A stretch of DNA of 61,056 nucleotides from positions 1 through 61,056 of the forward strand of contig JAQTRS010000006.1 of assembly GCA_028711705.1 (NCBI GenBank), read 5' to 3'. Positions 1 to 7,473 of the stretch are shown piece after piece. A program made the translations under genes and the position numbers. The notes under the pieces were generated by a model, which was given only the letters and a program-made list of their open reading frames with translations, was not told where the DNA came from and made no database searches. Source of the DNA: Candidatus Moraniibacteriota bacterium (GTDB taxonomy: Bacteria; Patescibacteriota; Minisyncoccia; Moranbacterales; UBA1568). Positions within the stretch are counted from its first letter, which is position 1, and each line of letters opens with the position of its first letter.

Positions 1-843
1 CCATCACCGGAGGAGCCACGAATAACTATTTCGGCACTGCCTTTACTGCGGGTGATTTCAATGCCGACGGCAAAACCGACCTAGCTATCGGAGCCAATGG
101 CTACTCGACCAACACCGGCCGCGCCTATATCTTCTACAACGACGGTTCCATCCCGACCACCGCCGGAACAGCCGACGTCACCATCACCGGAGGAGCCACG
201 AATAACTATTTCGGCACTGCCTTTACTGCGGGTGATTTCAATGCCGACGGCAAAACCGACCTAGCTATCGGAGCCAATGGCTACTCGACCAACACCGGCC
301 GCGCCTACATTTTCTATAACGACGGTTCCATCCCGACCACTGCCGGAACAGCCGACGTGACCATCACCGGAGAGACCACGGACAATTATTTTGGCTATGC
401 TCTCGTATCCGGCGATTTCAATGCCGATGGCAAAACCGACCTGGCCGGTGGGTCTTATGGTTATTCGACCAATACCGGTCGCGCCTATATCTTTTACAAT
501 GACGGCTCCATTCCGACTGCTGTCGATAGTGCTGATATGATTATCACCGGAGAGACCACGAATAACTATTTCGGCTATGCGCTCACCTCCGGCGATTTCA
601 ATGCCGACGGCAAAACCGACCTAGCTATCGGAGCCAATGGCTATTCGACCAACACCGGCCGCGCCTATATCTTCTACAACGACGGCTCCATTCCGACCAC
701 TGCCGGAACAGCCGACATGACCATCACCGGAGAGACCACGAATAACTATTTTGGCGGAGCCTTCACTTCAGGCGACTTCAATGCCGATGGAAAAACCGAC
801 CTGGCCGGTGGGTCTTATGGCTATTCGACGAATACCGGCCGCG
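1..843 (+). repeat. 180-bp tandem repeats inside the FG-GAP gene
   Basis: Units begin at 1, 181, 361, 541 and 721, each 180 bp and starting with a variant of CCATCACCGGAG. Units 1 and 2 are nearly identical at DNA level, while later units differ mainly at third positions. This points to recent unit duplication, and such arrays are prone to assembly collapse, so the true copy number may be higher. Confidence 0.9.
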
Positions 844-938
844 TATCCGTTTACATTACCGAGGCAAAAGCTATTAATGAAGAGAAAATTATCATGCGTG
901 GGTCGGTCAAGATGCTCGGCGATGTGAAAATGCGGTAG
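1..938 (+). CDS. FG-GAP / integrin-alpha-like repeat protein, 5' end cut off
   Basis: The reading frame is open from the window edge (codons begin at base 3), so this is the C-terminal part of a larger, probably secreted or surface protein. It consists of about five 60-residue FG-GAP repeats, each with a DFNADGKTDLAIG-type loop whose D-x-N-x-D-G-x-x-D spacing is that of calcium-binding beta-propeller blades, followed by YSTNTGRAYIFYNDGS. The last repeat ends in GRVSVYITEAKA and a short basic tail. FG-GAP propellers usually mediate extracellular adhesion or binding. An internal GTG at 357 could be mistaken for a start, but the frame upstream has no stop. Ligand unknown. Confidence 0.85.
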   Translation, partial: ITGGATNNYFGTAFTAGDFNADGKTDLAIGANGYSTNTGRAYIFYNDGSIPTTAGTADVTITGGATNNYFGTAFTAGDFNADGKTDLAIGANGYSTNTGRAYIFYNDGSIPTTAGTADVTITGETTDNYFGYALVSGDFNADGKTDLAGGSYGYSTNTGRAYIFYNDGSIPTAVDSADMIITGETTNNYFGYALTSGDFNADGKTDLAIGANGYSTNTGRAYIFYNDGSIPTTAGTADMTITGETTNNYFGGAFTSGDFNADGKTDLAGGSYGYSTNTGRVSVYITEAKAINEEKIIMRGSVKMLGDVKMR

Positions 939-989
939 ATTTCTGTACGATTCGTTCGCAGTAGGGCGAAAATGAGGTATACTGACTTT

Positions 990-1031
990 ATGTGTGTGCC
1001 CGCCAAGCAATCTGAGCAATACGAAATATGA
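990..1031 (+). CDS. Possible 13-residue leaderless upstream ORF coupled to the permease
   Basis: ATG at 990 opens a 13-codon frame (MCVPAKQSEQYEI) whose TGA stop (1029-1031) overlaps the ATG of the next gene (1028) in the ATGA arrangement. A -10 box TATACT at 978-983 lies six bases upstream, with a weak -35 (TTCGCA, 956-961, 17-base spacer), so the transcript would start at or next to this ATG. The following gene has no Shine-Dalgarno sequence, so terminating ribosomes could restart there. The peptide resembles nothing I know and its role may only be translational coupling. Confidence 0.4.
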   Translation: MCVPAKQSEQYEI

Positions 1032-1987
1032 CGTGGATCACTGTCGCTATCGCCGGATATTTTTTTAACGCGCTGGCGAATATATTGGACAAATATATCC
1101 TTTCCACCAAGATACCGCAGCCCTCGGTCTATGCTTTTTTTGTTGCCGTTTTCAGCTTGTTCGCTTTGGTGGATGTCCCGTTCGGCTTGCGTATACTCAG
1201 CCCGCAGATGATCGTGGCAGCCTTCCTAGCGGGAGCCTTTTTCATCTATGGATTGATATTTTTTTATCGAGCGGTGAGAGAGAGCGAGATTTCGCGCGTG
1301 GCGCCGCTTATGGGCGCTTTCATGGCATTGGGCGCCCTGACCTATGACTTCGCTTCGCATATCAATCGCTTGGATTGGCTTCATCATCCATTCCTAGGGC
1401 GCTCCGAAAATATCCTGGCTTTTTGGTTGCTTCTGATCGGGGGATTTTTGGTGGCGTTCGATCTGCCATTCCATATCCGCGATATATTCCGCGGCATCCG
1501 CAACACGTCTGCGGCGAGCGCGTTTATGGTCGTTTCGTTGGTCATGCTCAAGCAGATCTATTTTGCGGAGGGTTTCGTGAACGGTTTCGTGTGGTCGCGC
1601 ATGGGCTTGTTTCTCGGCGGACTCAGTTTACTTCTGGTGCCGACGTTTCGGAAGGAAATCATCGGGAGCCTTTCGGACATGTCGCGCTCGAAGCGCGAGC
1701 AGCGCCTGACCGGGTCATGGTTTGTGGCCAATAAGGTTATCGGCGCTCTGGGGAATTTTTTGGTGCAGTATGCTATTTTTCTCGGGCCGCTCGTAGCGGT
1801 GCAGGCATTTTCGGGCGTTCAGTTCGCGTTCGTCTTTCTGGTGGCGGTACCACTTTCTATCCGTTTCCCGACTCTCTTCGGGGAAAAGCTCTATTTCAAT
1901 GATTGGCTGCAGAAAGTGGTCGCACTTACCTTGATCGGCCTGGGCATCTATTTCTCCGCCTTAAGCGGCGCCGATCTGTTCGTGTAA
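1028..1987 (+). CDS. EamA/DMT-superfamily permease
   Basis: A 319-residue integral membrane protein with about ten hydrophobic segments in the two-half arrangement of the drug/metabolite transporter superfamily (EamA-like). It starts MTWITVAIAGYFFNALANIL and has the usual short loops and a conserved small-residue-rich segment (RVAPLMGAFMALGAL) in the first half. The family exports or imports small metabolites; the substrate cannot be read from sequence. Translation is probably coupled to a 13-codon ORF overlapping its ATG. The glycosidase gene follows after 19 bases, so the two are likely cotranscribed. Confidence 0.75.
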   Translation: MTWITVAIAGYFFNALANILDKYILSTKIPQPSVYAFFVAVFSLFALVDVPFGLRILSPQMIVAAFLAGAFFIYGLIFFYRAVRESEISRVAPLMGAFMALGALTYDFASHINRLDWLHHPFLGRSENILAFWLLLIGGFLVAFDLPFHIRDIFRGIRNTSAASAFMVVSLVMLKQIYFAEGFVNGFVWSRMGLFLGGLSLLLVPTFRKEIIGSLSDMSRSKREQRLTGSWFVANKVIGALGNFLVQYAIFLGPLVAVQAFSGVQFAFVFLVAVPLSIRFPTLFGEKLYFNDWLQKVVALTLIGLGIYFSALSGADLFV

Positions 1988-2006
1988 AAAAATAACCCTC
2001 CTTCTC

Positions 2007-3023
2007 ATGAAACATATTGTCAAAATTATCGGCTACACACTACTGAGTGTTTTGTTGCTCTCGGGACTTTTGTTTGCTTATTTCAATATGCCCGGGCCCG
2101 CGCCACGCCAGGACGTTTCCTTTGGCATCACATTCTCGTCCCGCTATGCACAGTTGCTGGGGCTGTCATGGCAGGAAACCTATACGGCGCTTTTGGATGA
2201 CATGCGGGTGCGTAAGATCCGCATCCCGCTGTATTGGGATCTGATAGAGAAAAACCAGGGTGAATACGATTTTTCAGATGTTGATTGGCAATTGGATGAG
2301 GCTAAAAAACGTGATGTGGACATTATCTTGGTTATGGGGCAGAAGGTGCCGCGTTGGCCGGAGTGTTTCATTCCGGCGTGGGCGGATACGGATGCGCTGC
2401 GCAGGCAAAGGCTGCTCGCTTTCGAGCAGCACGTGGTTGATCGGTACAAAGACCGTTCGGAAGTGGCAATGTGGCAGATCGAGAACGAACCATTCCTTCG
2501 GTTCGGCAATTGCGTGAATTTCGATATCACGCTCTTGGATGATGAGGTGAAGCTGGTCAAAGGGCTTGATCCGACGCGTCCGATACTGACGACCGACAGT
2601 GGGGAATTGAGCTTGTGGTTTCAGGCGGCCGCAAGAGGGGATGTGTTCGGCACGACGCTCTACCGCGATATCTGGTCGAAGAAATTCGGCTATATCACGT
2701 ATCCGATCGGGCCTAACTTCTTTCTCTTCAAGGAGATGATCGTCAGGGCGCTGACCGATCAGGAGCACTTCATCGTCATCGAGCTGCAGGCGGAGCCTTG
2801 GGCGAACGGTTGGGTGGCCGATGTGCCGCTTGAGGAGCAGTTCCGTACCATGGATGAACACAGACTGGTCGCCAATATCGAGTATACGAAGCAGATCGGT
2901 TTCCCGGAAATCTATCTGTGGGGAGCGGAGTGGTGGTACTGGCTGAAGGTGGAGAAGGAGTATCCAGCTGTCTGGGATACCGCCAAACAGTATTTCGTGA
3001 CCAGTCCTCAGTACGCTCGGTAA
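2007..3023 (+). CDS. Membrane-anchored glycoside hydrolase (clan GH-A type TIM barrel)
   Basis: The 338-residue protein has one N-terminal membrane segment or signal anchor (residues about 5-28) and a TIM-barrel glycosidase body. WQIENEPF carries the Asn-Glu-Pro acid/base motif of clan GH-A, and the later VIELQAEPW provides the likely nucleophile Glu. SRYAQLLGLSWQETYTALL and KIRIPLYWDLIEKNQGEYDFS match the N-terminal part of cellulase/beta-galactosidase-like barrels. It probably acts outside the membrane on a polysaccharide or glycan, possibly its own or its host's envelope. The exact GH family and substrate are not assigned. Confidence 0.75.
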   Translation: MKHIVKIIGYTLLSVLLLSGLLFAYFNMPGPAPRQDVSFGITFSSRYAQLLGLSWQETYTALLDDMRVRKIRIPLYWDLIEKNQGEYDFSDVDWQLDEAKKRDVDIILVMGQKVPRWPECFIPAWADTDALRRQRLLAFEQHVVDRYKDRSEVAMWQIENEPFLRFGNCVNFDITLLDDEVKLVKGLDPTRPILTTDSGELSLWFQAAARGDVFGTTLYRDIWSKKFGYITYPIGPNFFLFKEMIVRALTDQEHFIVIELQAEPWANGWVADVPLEEQFRTMDEHRLVANIEYTKQIGFPEIYLWGAEWWYWLKVEKEYPAVWDTAKQYFVTSPQYAR

Positions 3024-3058
3024 ATAATCGAAGAGGTATCCTTGTATTCAATATCCCT

Positions 3059-3544
3059 ATGTCTTATATCGTTATCGCTCATAATATCCGCAGCGCACAC
3101 AATGTTGGATCCTTGTTCCGGACAGCTGACGGGACGGGAGTGGACAAGATCTTCCTGACCGGCTATACGCCGATGCCCGCCACGAAAGAGACTATCTATC
3201 TGACGCGGGCGCACAAAGACCTTGCCAAGACCGCTTTGGGCGCTGAAAAAAATATCGTCTGGGAACACAGGGAGGATGTTTTGGCATTGCTTAAGGCGCT
3301 TAAAAAGGATGGCTATCAAATCATCGCTTTGGAACAATCCGAAAAGAGCGTGGATTATCGGGCGTATCGACCGTCGAAAAAGATCGCGCTCATCGCGGGC
3401 AATGAGGTTAGGGGAGTGGATGCTGATATTTTGGATCAGTGCGACGCGATTCTGGAAATTCCTATGCGAGGACAGAAGAATTCACTCAATGTTTCCGTCG
3501 CTTTCGGGATTGCTGCTTTCGAAATAAGGAGTAAAATGGAGTGA
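3059..3544 (+). CDS. SpoU/TrmH-family RNA 2'-O-methyltransferase
   Basis: A 161-residue SPOUT methyltransferase lacking any N-terminal RNA-binding extension. It shows the three family motifs: HNIRSAHNVGSLFRTADG near the N-terminus, IALIAGNEVRGVD, and IPMRGQKNSLNVSVAFGIAAFE forming the trefoil-knot S-adenosylmethionine site. It methylates a ribose 2'-OH in tRNA or rRNA; which nucleotide is not predictable. The start at 3059 (MSYIVIAHN) is chosen because the frame upstream overlaps the glycosidase gene and has no family similarity. A palindromic element begins right after the stop. Confidence 0.88.
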   Translation: MSYIVIAHNIRSAHNVGSLFRTADGTGVDKIFLTGYTPMPATKETIYLTRAHKDLAKTALGAEKNIVWEHREDVLALLKALKKDGYQIIALEQSEKSVDYRAYRPSKKIALIAGNEVRGVDADILDQCDAILEIPMRGQKNSLNVSVAFGIAAFEIRSKME

Positions 3545-3546
3545 GT

Positions 3547-3670
3547 GGTATCATGTGGTCGTAGTGCGGATAAATAAGTTTTCATGACCATGGTGTACTC
3601 ACGGAGGTCATGAAAACTTATTTGTTCGTACTGCTTCGTCCTTTTCCCAACCATGCTCTCAGTATTTTCC
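3547..3670. repeat. 124-bp palindromic element, type A, loop orientation 1
   Basis: Two 26-bp inverted arms (3564-3589 and 3606-3631, three mismatches) enclose a 16-base loop (3590-3605). The same 124-bp unit occurs at 17278-17401 with the outer flanks in the same orientation but the 16-base loop reverse-complemented. The element lies between the SpoU and HAD genes and brings in-frame codons upstream of the HAD start. No ORF of its own is credible. Confidence 0.85.
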
Positions 3671-3681
3671 GTAAACATACT

Positions 3682-4371
3682 ATGAAAAAAAACAAAATCG
3701 CTATTTTCGATATCGACGGGACGATCTTCCGCAAGAATCTTCATTTCGAGCTCATCAATGAACTGGTGTGGCTCAAGATATTTCCGCAGAAGGTGCGCAA
3801 GGAGTTGGTGGGGGTCTATTCTGATTGGTTGGAACATGAAGGTGTCTATGACGATTACCGCCGCAAGCTGGTCGGATTGTACGCGCAGCATATCACCGGC
3901 TGTTCACCGGAGGATGTGAAGCGCGCGAGCCGTATCCTTATGCCGTTCCATGAGAAGCGCACCTATATCTTCGCGGAACAATTGATGAAGAAATTTCGCA
4001 AGGAGAACTTCTACATCGTGGCCATTTCCGGCTCTCCGATCGAGATCGTCGAGGAATATAATCGCCGCTATCTCAAGTTCGACCAGGTGCTCGGCAGCGT
4101 GTATTCGGTAGGGACGGACGGATTGTATACGGGAGGGGCGGATTTTGAGCCGACGAAAAACAAGGGGTTGGCCGCGAAGCAGATCATCTATGAGAATCAC
4201 TTGACATTCGCGGGCTCATATGGTATAGGTGATACGGAGTCGGACGTGAGCTTACTCAATCTTGTGGAGCACCCGATCGCCTTTAATCCCAATCAGAATC
4301 TCAAGGCGGTGGCGGAAAAGAACAAGTGGCGGATAGTGGTGGAGAAAAAAGACGTCATTTATGACGTATAG
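3682..4371 (+). CDS. HAD-superfamily phosphatase (subfamily IB, SerB-like)
   Basis: A 229-residue haloacid-dehalogenase-like hydrolase. Motif I is FDIDGTIFRK, with the two aspartates that form the phospho-intermediate and bind Mg; motif II is VAISGSPIEIV; motif III/IV is GIGDTESDVSLL. The helical cap between motifs I and II fits the IB group, which includes phosphoserine phosphatase and related phosphatases. The start MKKNKIAIFDIDG at 3682 is preferred over an in-frame ATG at 3610, because the first 24 codons would be translated from the repeat element. Substrate not assigned. Confidence 0.85.
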   Translation: MKKNKIAIFDIDGTIFRKNLHFELINELVWLKIFPQKVRKELVGVYSDWLEHEGVYDDYRRKLVGLYAQHITGCSPEDVKRASRILMPFHEKRTYIFAEQLMKKFRKENFYIVAISGSPIEIVEEYNRRYLKFDQVLGSVYSVGTDGLYTGGADFEPTKNKGLAAKQIIYENHLTFAGSYGIGDTESDVSLLNLVEHPIAFNPNQNLKAVAEKNKWRIVVEKKDVIYDV

Positions 4372-4448
4372 GAAAAGGATGCAGGCGCTTGTGAAACGGC
4401 GCTTTGGCCGGTGGGATATAATCAATCCAATGTGCTTAAGAAAAATAT

Positions 4449-4562
4449 ATGGATATCAACAAATCAGCGGATGATTTCATGAAAAAGACCCTGTGGGTGT
4501 GGCTGCCATTTTATGCGCTTATTCTCCTGGTCCGTGAATTCAAGCAGAAACACACTAAATAA
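4449..4562 (+). CDS. Small single-span membrane protein (37 aa)
   Basis: ATG at 4449 encodes MDINKSADDFMKKTLWVWLP and continues to residue 37, with one hydrophobic segment (about residues 14-29) and a basic C-terminus (KQKHTK). The TAA stop (4560-4562) directly abuts the ATG of the VanZ gene at 4563, and a TATAAT box lies at 4417-4422. The arrangement suggests a two-gene transcript with coupled translation. No family recognised. Confidence 0.5.
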   Translation: MDINKSADDFMKKTLWVWLPFYALILLVREFKQKHTK

Positions 4563-5042
4563 ATGTCCGGTAAAAATGCGCATTGCAAAACGCAGGTTCT
4601 TTTGTATGCCCCTTTGCTTGTGTGGATGGCGGGTATCTTTTACCTATCGTCCCTCCCGGGAAGCGGCGCGGCATATGAGATGCCCAGGGCGATGCTTATC
4701 GAACGCAAGGGAGCGCATATTTTCGAATACTTCATCCTGACCCTGCTGTGGGTAAGGGTTTTTTCGTTTCTTTTTTCGAAAAACGAACGGGTTGCTATGG
4801 GTTTTTCCATCCTTTCGGCTCTCATCTATGCCGTTTCGGACGAAATCCATCAGCTTTTCGTGTTCGCTAGGACCGGGAAACTGACGGATGTTCTGATCGA
4901 TAGTATCGGTATCTTTATCGCCTCGGCGCTGTTTGTCCGTTTTTTCGATCGACTTCCGGCTTTTTATCAGGGTTTTTTCATACCGCGGCGAAAGGGTTTG
5001 CCACGGCGGGTAAAGAAGACTACAATAAAAGTGAAGAAATAA
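4563..5042 (+). CDS. VanZ-like membrane protein
   Basis: A 159-residue protein with four predicted membrane helices. It has the VanZ-family pattern: FYLSSLPGSG after the first helix, then KGAHIFEYFILTLLWVR and a later SDEIHQLFVFARTGKLTDVLID. The His, Asp-Glu and Asp residues in these positions are the conserved polar residues of the family. VanZ proteins are linked to teicoplanin resistance in enterococci, but the general function is unknown. The C-terminus is strongly basic (RRKGLPRRVKKTTIKVKK). Confidence 0.85.
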   Translation: MSGKNAHCKTQVLLYAPLLVWMAGIFYLSSLPGSGAAYEMPRAMLIERKGAHIFEYFILTLLWVRVFSFLFSKNERVAMGFSILSALIYAVSDEIHQLFVFARTGKLTDVLIDSIGIFIASALFVRFFDRLPAFYQGFFIPRRKGLPRRVKKTTIKVKK

Positions 5043-5103
5043 TCTTTTTGTACATCACGGTTTTTTCCACGCGAGGTGTGGCAGGAATTGTGACAACAGT
5101 CCT

Positions 5104-5646
5104 ATGCCTGAGGAAATGAAACAAGAGGATGCTGCCGAGGAATCAAGTCAGGGGAGCGGGGAAAAGGAGACACCGAGCAATGACGCCTCAAAGGATATGC
5201 GCGGCATGATCGATCAGTTCGAAGCGACGCTTGATGAATATATGGTCAAGAAAGCGCCGTTCCACATCCCTGCCGGAGGGAAGGATTTTTTGGTAAAGGT
5301 AGCGCCGTATTTTATCATCGTGTTCGCTATTCTGACGCTGCCGGTCATTGTTGCCGGTCTCGGACTGACAGCCTTACTGACCCCGTTTGCTGCTATGGGA
5401 GGCTACTATAGTTTCGGAGCGCTCGGATTGCTTTCGGTCGTGTTTGCGGCCGCGGCCCTGATCGTAGAACTGATGGCGGTCAAGGGGCTTTTCAAACAAA
5501 CTCATGCGTCATGGCGTCTTTTGTATTATGCTTCCCTTATCGGCTTCGCGGGCAATATCGTATCGCTCAATATCGTTTCGGGTATCATCGGATCCATCAT
5601 TGGTTGGTATATCCTCTTCCAGGTGAAAGAACGCTACAAGAATTAA
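5104..5646 (+). CDS. Uncharacterised multi-span membrane protein
   Basis: 180 residues: an acidic, low-complexity cytoplasmic N-terminus (about residues 1-60, rich in Glu, Ser and Lys) followed by about four hydrophobic segments (FIIVFAILTLPVIVAGLGL, a Gly/Ala-rich pair, and SLNIVSGIIGSIIGWYILF). It ends with KERYKN. I do not recognise the family; the layout resembles small conserved membrane proteins common in Patescibacteria. A strong promoter for an RNA gene begins ten bases after its stop. Confidence 0.65.
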   Translation: MPEEMKQEDAAEESSQGSGEKETPSNDASKDMRGMIDQFEATLDEYMVKKAPFHIPAGGKDFLVKVAPYFIIVFAILTLPVIVAGLGLTALLTPFAAMGGYYSFGALGLLSVVFAAAALIVELMAVKGLFKQTHASWRLLYYASLIGFAGNIVSLNIVSGIIGSIIGWYILFQVKERYKN

Positions 5647-5654
5647 GAAATATA

Positions 5655-5682
5655 TTGACAAACTTTTTCCACGTTATACAAT
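5655..5682 (+). promoter_or_regulatory. Near-consensus sigma70 promoter of the structured RNA
   Basis: TTGACA (5655-5660), a 16-base spacer and TACAAT (5677-5682). Transcription is expected to begin near 5689-5690, directly before the folded region. No credible protein start follows within 340 bases. Confidence 0.75.
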
Positions 5683-5689
5683 AGAGATA

Positions 5690-5983
5690 GTTCTTGGGCA
5701 AGGGGTGACTTGCTAGAGCATGAGGCTCTCAAGCGAGAACGAAAAAGAGTCGTGCAGAGTCGAAGTTCGTTAGAAACACAAATGTGTCAGCTTCAGCCAC
5801 ATCCGGACCATGCAAGAAATGGTCGCGCATTGTTCGGGAAAACGTTGGGCATACCGTACACATGCCTTACAACTGAAGTCGCAAACGTTGGACGCAACGT
5901 GGGTGAGAAACAGACTTGTTGAAATGTATCATGCTGATTCCAAGCGTTTGGAATACAGAGTTCGTTTCATTCAGTCTGTTTTT
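5690..5983 (+). ncRNA. Structured non-coding RNA, family not recognised
   Basis: The region has a strong promoter but no credible ORF, and it folds by eye into a multi-branched RNA. GTTCT/AGAAC encloses CTTGC/GCGAG and AGAGC-atgag-GCTCT (about 5690-5740). CTTCAG/CTGAAG (about 5790-5878) encloses two hairpins, GACCA/TGGTC and GTTG-GGCAT/ATGCC-CAAC. Then come ACGTTG-gacg-CAACGT (5885-5900) and a closing pair AAACAGACT/AGTCTGTTT running into a T-tract near 5983. A hairpin ATTCCAA-gcg-TTTGGAAT lies between the last two strands. I looked for signatures of RNase P RNA, tmRNA, SRP RNA and 6S RNA and found none. Ends are approximate. Confidence 0.65.
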
Positions 5984-6011
5984 TTGTCCGCATTTTATTT
6001 CGTGCTACAAT
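5984..6011 (+). promoter_or_regulatory. Promoter of the HtrA-like protease gene
   Basis: TTGTCC (5984-5989), a 16-base spacer and TACAAT (6006-6011). The -35 box lies in the T-rich end of the preceding RNA gene. The 5' UTR would be about 16 bases. Confidence 0.5.
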
Positions 6012-6033
6012 CAAGACACTCACACTATCGACT

Positions 6034-7473
6034 ATGAAACGGATACCCCTCTTTTTTGTCCTTGCGTTTTGCGTCATGATCGCGCTGTTTTCTGTCGGTA
6101 TATCCGCGGTGGCAGCTCAATTTCAGGTGCCGTTGATGCGGGAGGATATCGTTGCGCTCACCAAGCCGTCCGTGGTACGTATCGCGCAGCACGTGAAGGG
6201 GACAGCCACTATTCCGGCTTTGACGATCAATCTCAAGGATTGGTCGGTGAGCGTCGATACGAGCCGCCCATCAAAAACCATTCCTGTCGATGAGACGCTC
6301 AGTGGGAGCGGCTTTATCGTTTCTTCGGACGGCTATATCGTCACCAATTCCCATGTCGTTTCGCTTTCGACGATCAAGATCGACGTGATGACCCAGGCCG
6401 TATTGCCGGCCATGTACGACAGTGCGCTGGCATTGAATGAGGAAGAGGCGAATAAGATTTTCCAGGACGAGAGCGCGGCATTCGAATTCAGCAAGAAGGT
6501 ATTCGACTACGCTTCGGTTCACAGCACCTTCGATGTCGTGCAGGATATCGTCGTGCTCGATCCTTCCTCGCAAAAGGAACGATTCGACGATCTGATGCAG
6601 GAGGGATTTCCTGTGCAGGTAGTGAGCGTTAATGACCGTTTTTACGATGACGATAAGGATGTTGCGCTCATTAAGATTGATCAAGAGGGCTTGCCAACAA
6701 TCCCATTCGGGAACTCCCAGAGCCTGAATGTCGGCAAACAGATATTCATCTTCGGTTTCCCGGCCACGGCGGAATTCAATCAGCGCAATCCGCTCGAGTC
6801 GACCTTTACGCAGGGCGTCGTGAGCGCGATCAAGGATGCTGAGAAAAAAGATTTCAAGGTATTCCAGACCGATGCCAAGGTGTCGGATGGATCAAGCGGC
6901 GGACCGCTTGTGGATGATAATGGCAATGTTTTGGGCATCGTGACGTTCCAGACGGGACAATTCCAAAAAACATCAGGCGATAATTTCGCTTTTGCCATAC
7001 CTATCGAGATGGCATTGAAAATGATCGCTGATAGCGGCGTGGCCATCAGCGCTTCGCCGTATCAGGAAGAATTCAAGCAAGGGCTGGGACTTCTCCGCGC
7101 CAAACATTGCCGGGACGCGCTCTCTTTGTTCAAGCTTTCGGGAGTGGGCAATGAGGCTTTTGATGTCGATAGGTATACGGCGCCGTACAGTGCGTATTGT
7201 GAACTGTTGATAGTGCAGGGGCAGTCGATCGATACTCTGCGCAGCAAGATCAAGGACTTTGCCGGGCTTATCTCGCCATCGATGTGGATGGCGATCGGTA
7301 TCGTGGCGCTTTTTGGGCTGTCGCTGTGCTTCGTGATCTGGTGGCTTATCCGCGAGGTTAATAAGGAGGAGAGGGAAATTCAGTCACTGGAGAAACGTCT
7401 GCATGAGGAAGAGGAACAGTTATGTAGGGATCATAAGATGATCGAGAAACTCTCGCAAAGGAAGAAGGATTAA
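6034..7473 (+). CDS. HtrA/DegP-like trypsin-fold serine protease with C-terminal membrane anchor
   Basis: The 479-residue protein has an N-terminal hydrophobic signal or anchor (residues 5-28) and a trypsin-fold domain. The catalytic triad is His107 (VTNSHVV), Asp209 (DKDVALIKID) and Ser288 (SDGSSGGPL). An unusual insertion of about 95 residues, partly acidic and helical, separates His from Asp. There is no PDZ domain; the C-terminus has a second membrane segment (about residues 415-440) and a charged coiled coil (REVNKEEREIQSLEKRL). It likely acts outside the membrane in protein quality control. It ends convergently with the P-type ATPase gene, overlapping it by four bases (TTAA). Confidence 0.88.
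   Translation: MKRIPLFFVLAFCVMIALFSVGISAVAAQFQVPLMREDIVALTKPSVVRIAQHVKGTATIPALTINLKDWSVSVDTSRPSKTIPVDETLSGSGFIVSSDGYIVTNSHVVSLSTIKIDVMTQAVLPAMYDSALALNEEEANKIFQDESAAFEFSKKVFDYASVHSTFDVVQDIVVLDPSSQKERFDDLMQEGFPVQVVSVNDRFYDDDKDVALIKIDQEGLPTIPFGNSQSLNVGKQIFIFGFPATAEFNQRNPLESTFTQGVVSAIKDAEKKDFKVFQTDAKVSDGSSGGPLVDDNGNVLGIVTFQTGQFQKTSGDNFAFAIPIEMALKMIADSGVAISASPYQEEFKQGLGLLRAKHCRDALSLFKLSGVGNEAFDVDRYTAPYSAYCELLIVQGQSIDTLRSKIKDFAGLISPSMWMAIGIVALFGLSLCFVIWWLIREVNKEEREIQSLEKRLHEEEEQLCRDHKMIEKLSQRKKD

Noticed and set aside
3436-3891. ORFs reading MKTYLSxLRPHDT across the type-A palindromes (also 17047-17316)
   Set aside because: The common peptide is only the translation of the shared palindrome; they run into unrelated frames on either side.
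5690-5983. Naming the RNA as RNase P RNA, tmRNA, SRP RNA or 6S RNA
   Set aside because: No P4-type conserved blocks, tag reading frame with CCA end, SRP apical loop or single long bulged hairpin could be found.
5710-6037. Three overlapping plus-strand ORFs of 70-125 codons in the RNA region
   Set aside because: They lie in different frames over the paired strands of the RNA, have no family likeness and no start signals.
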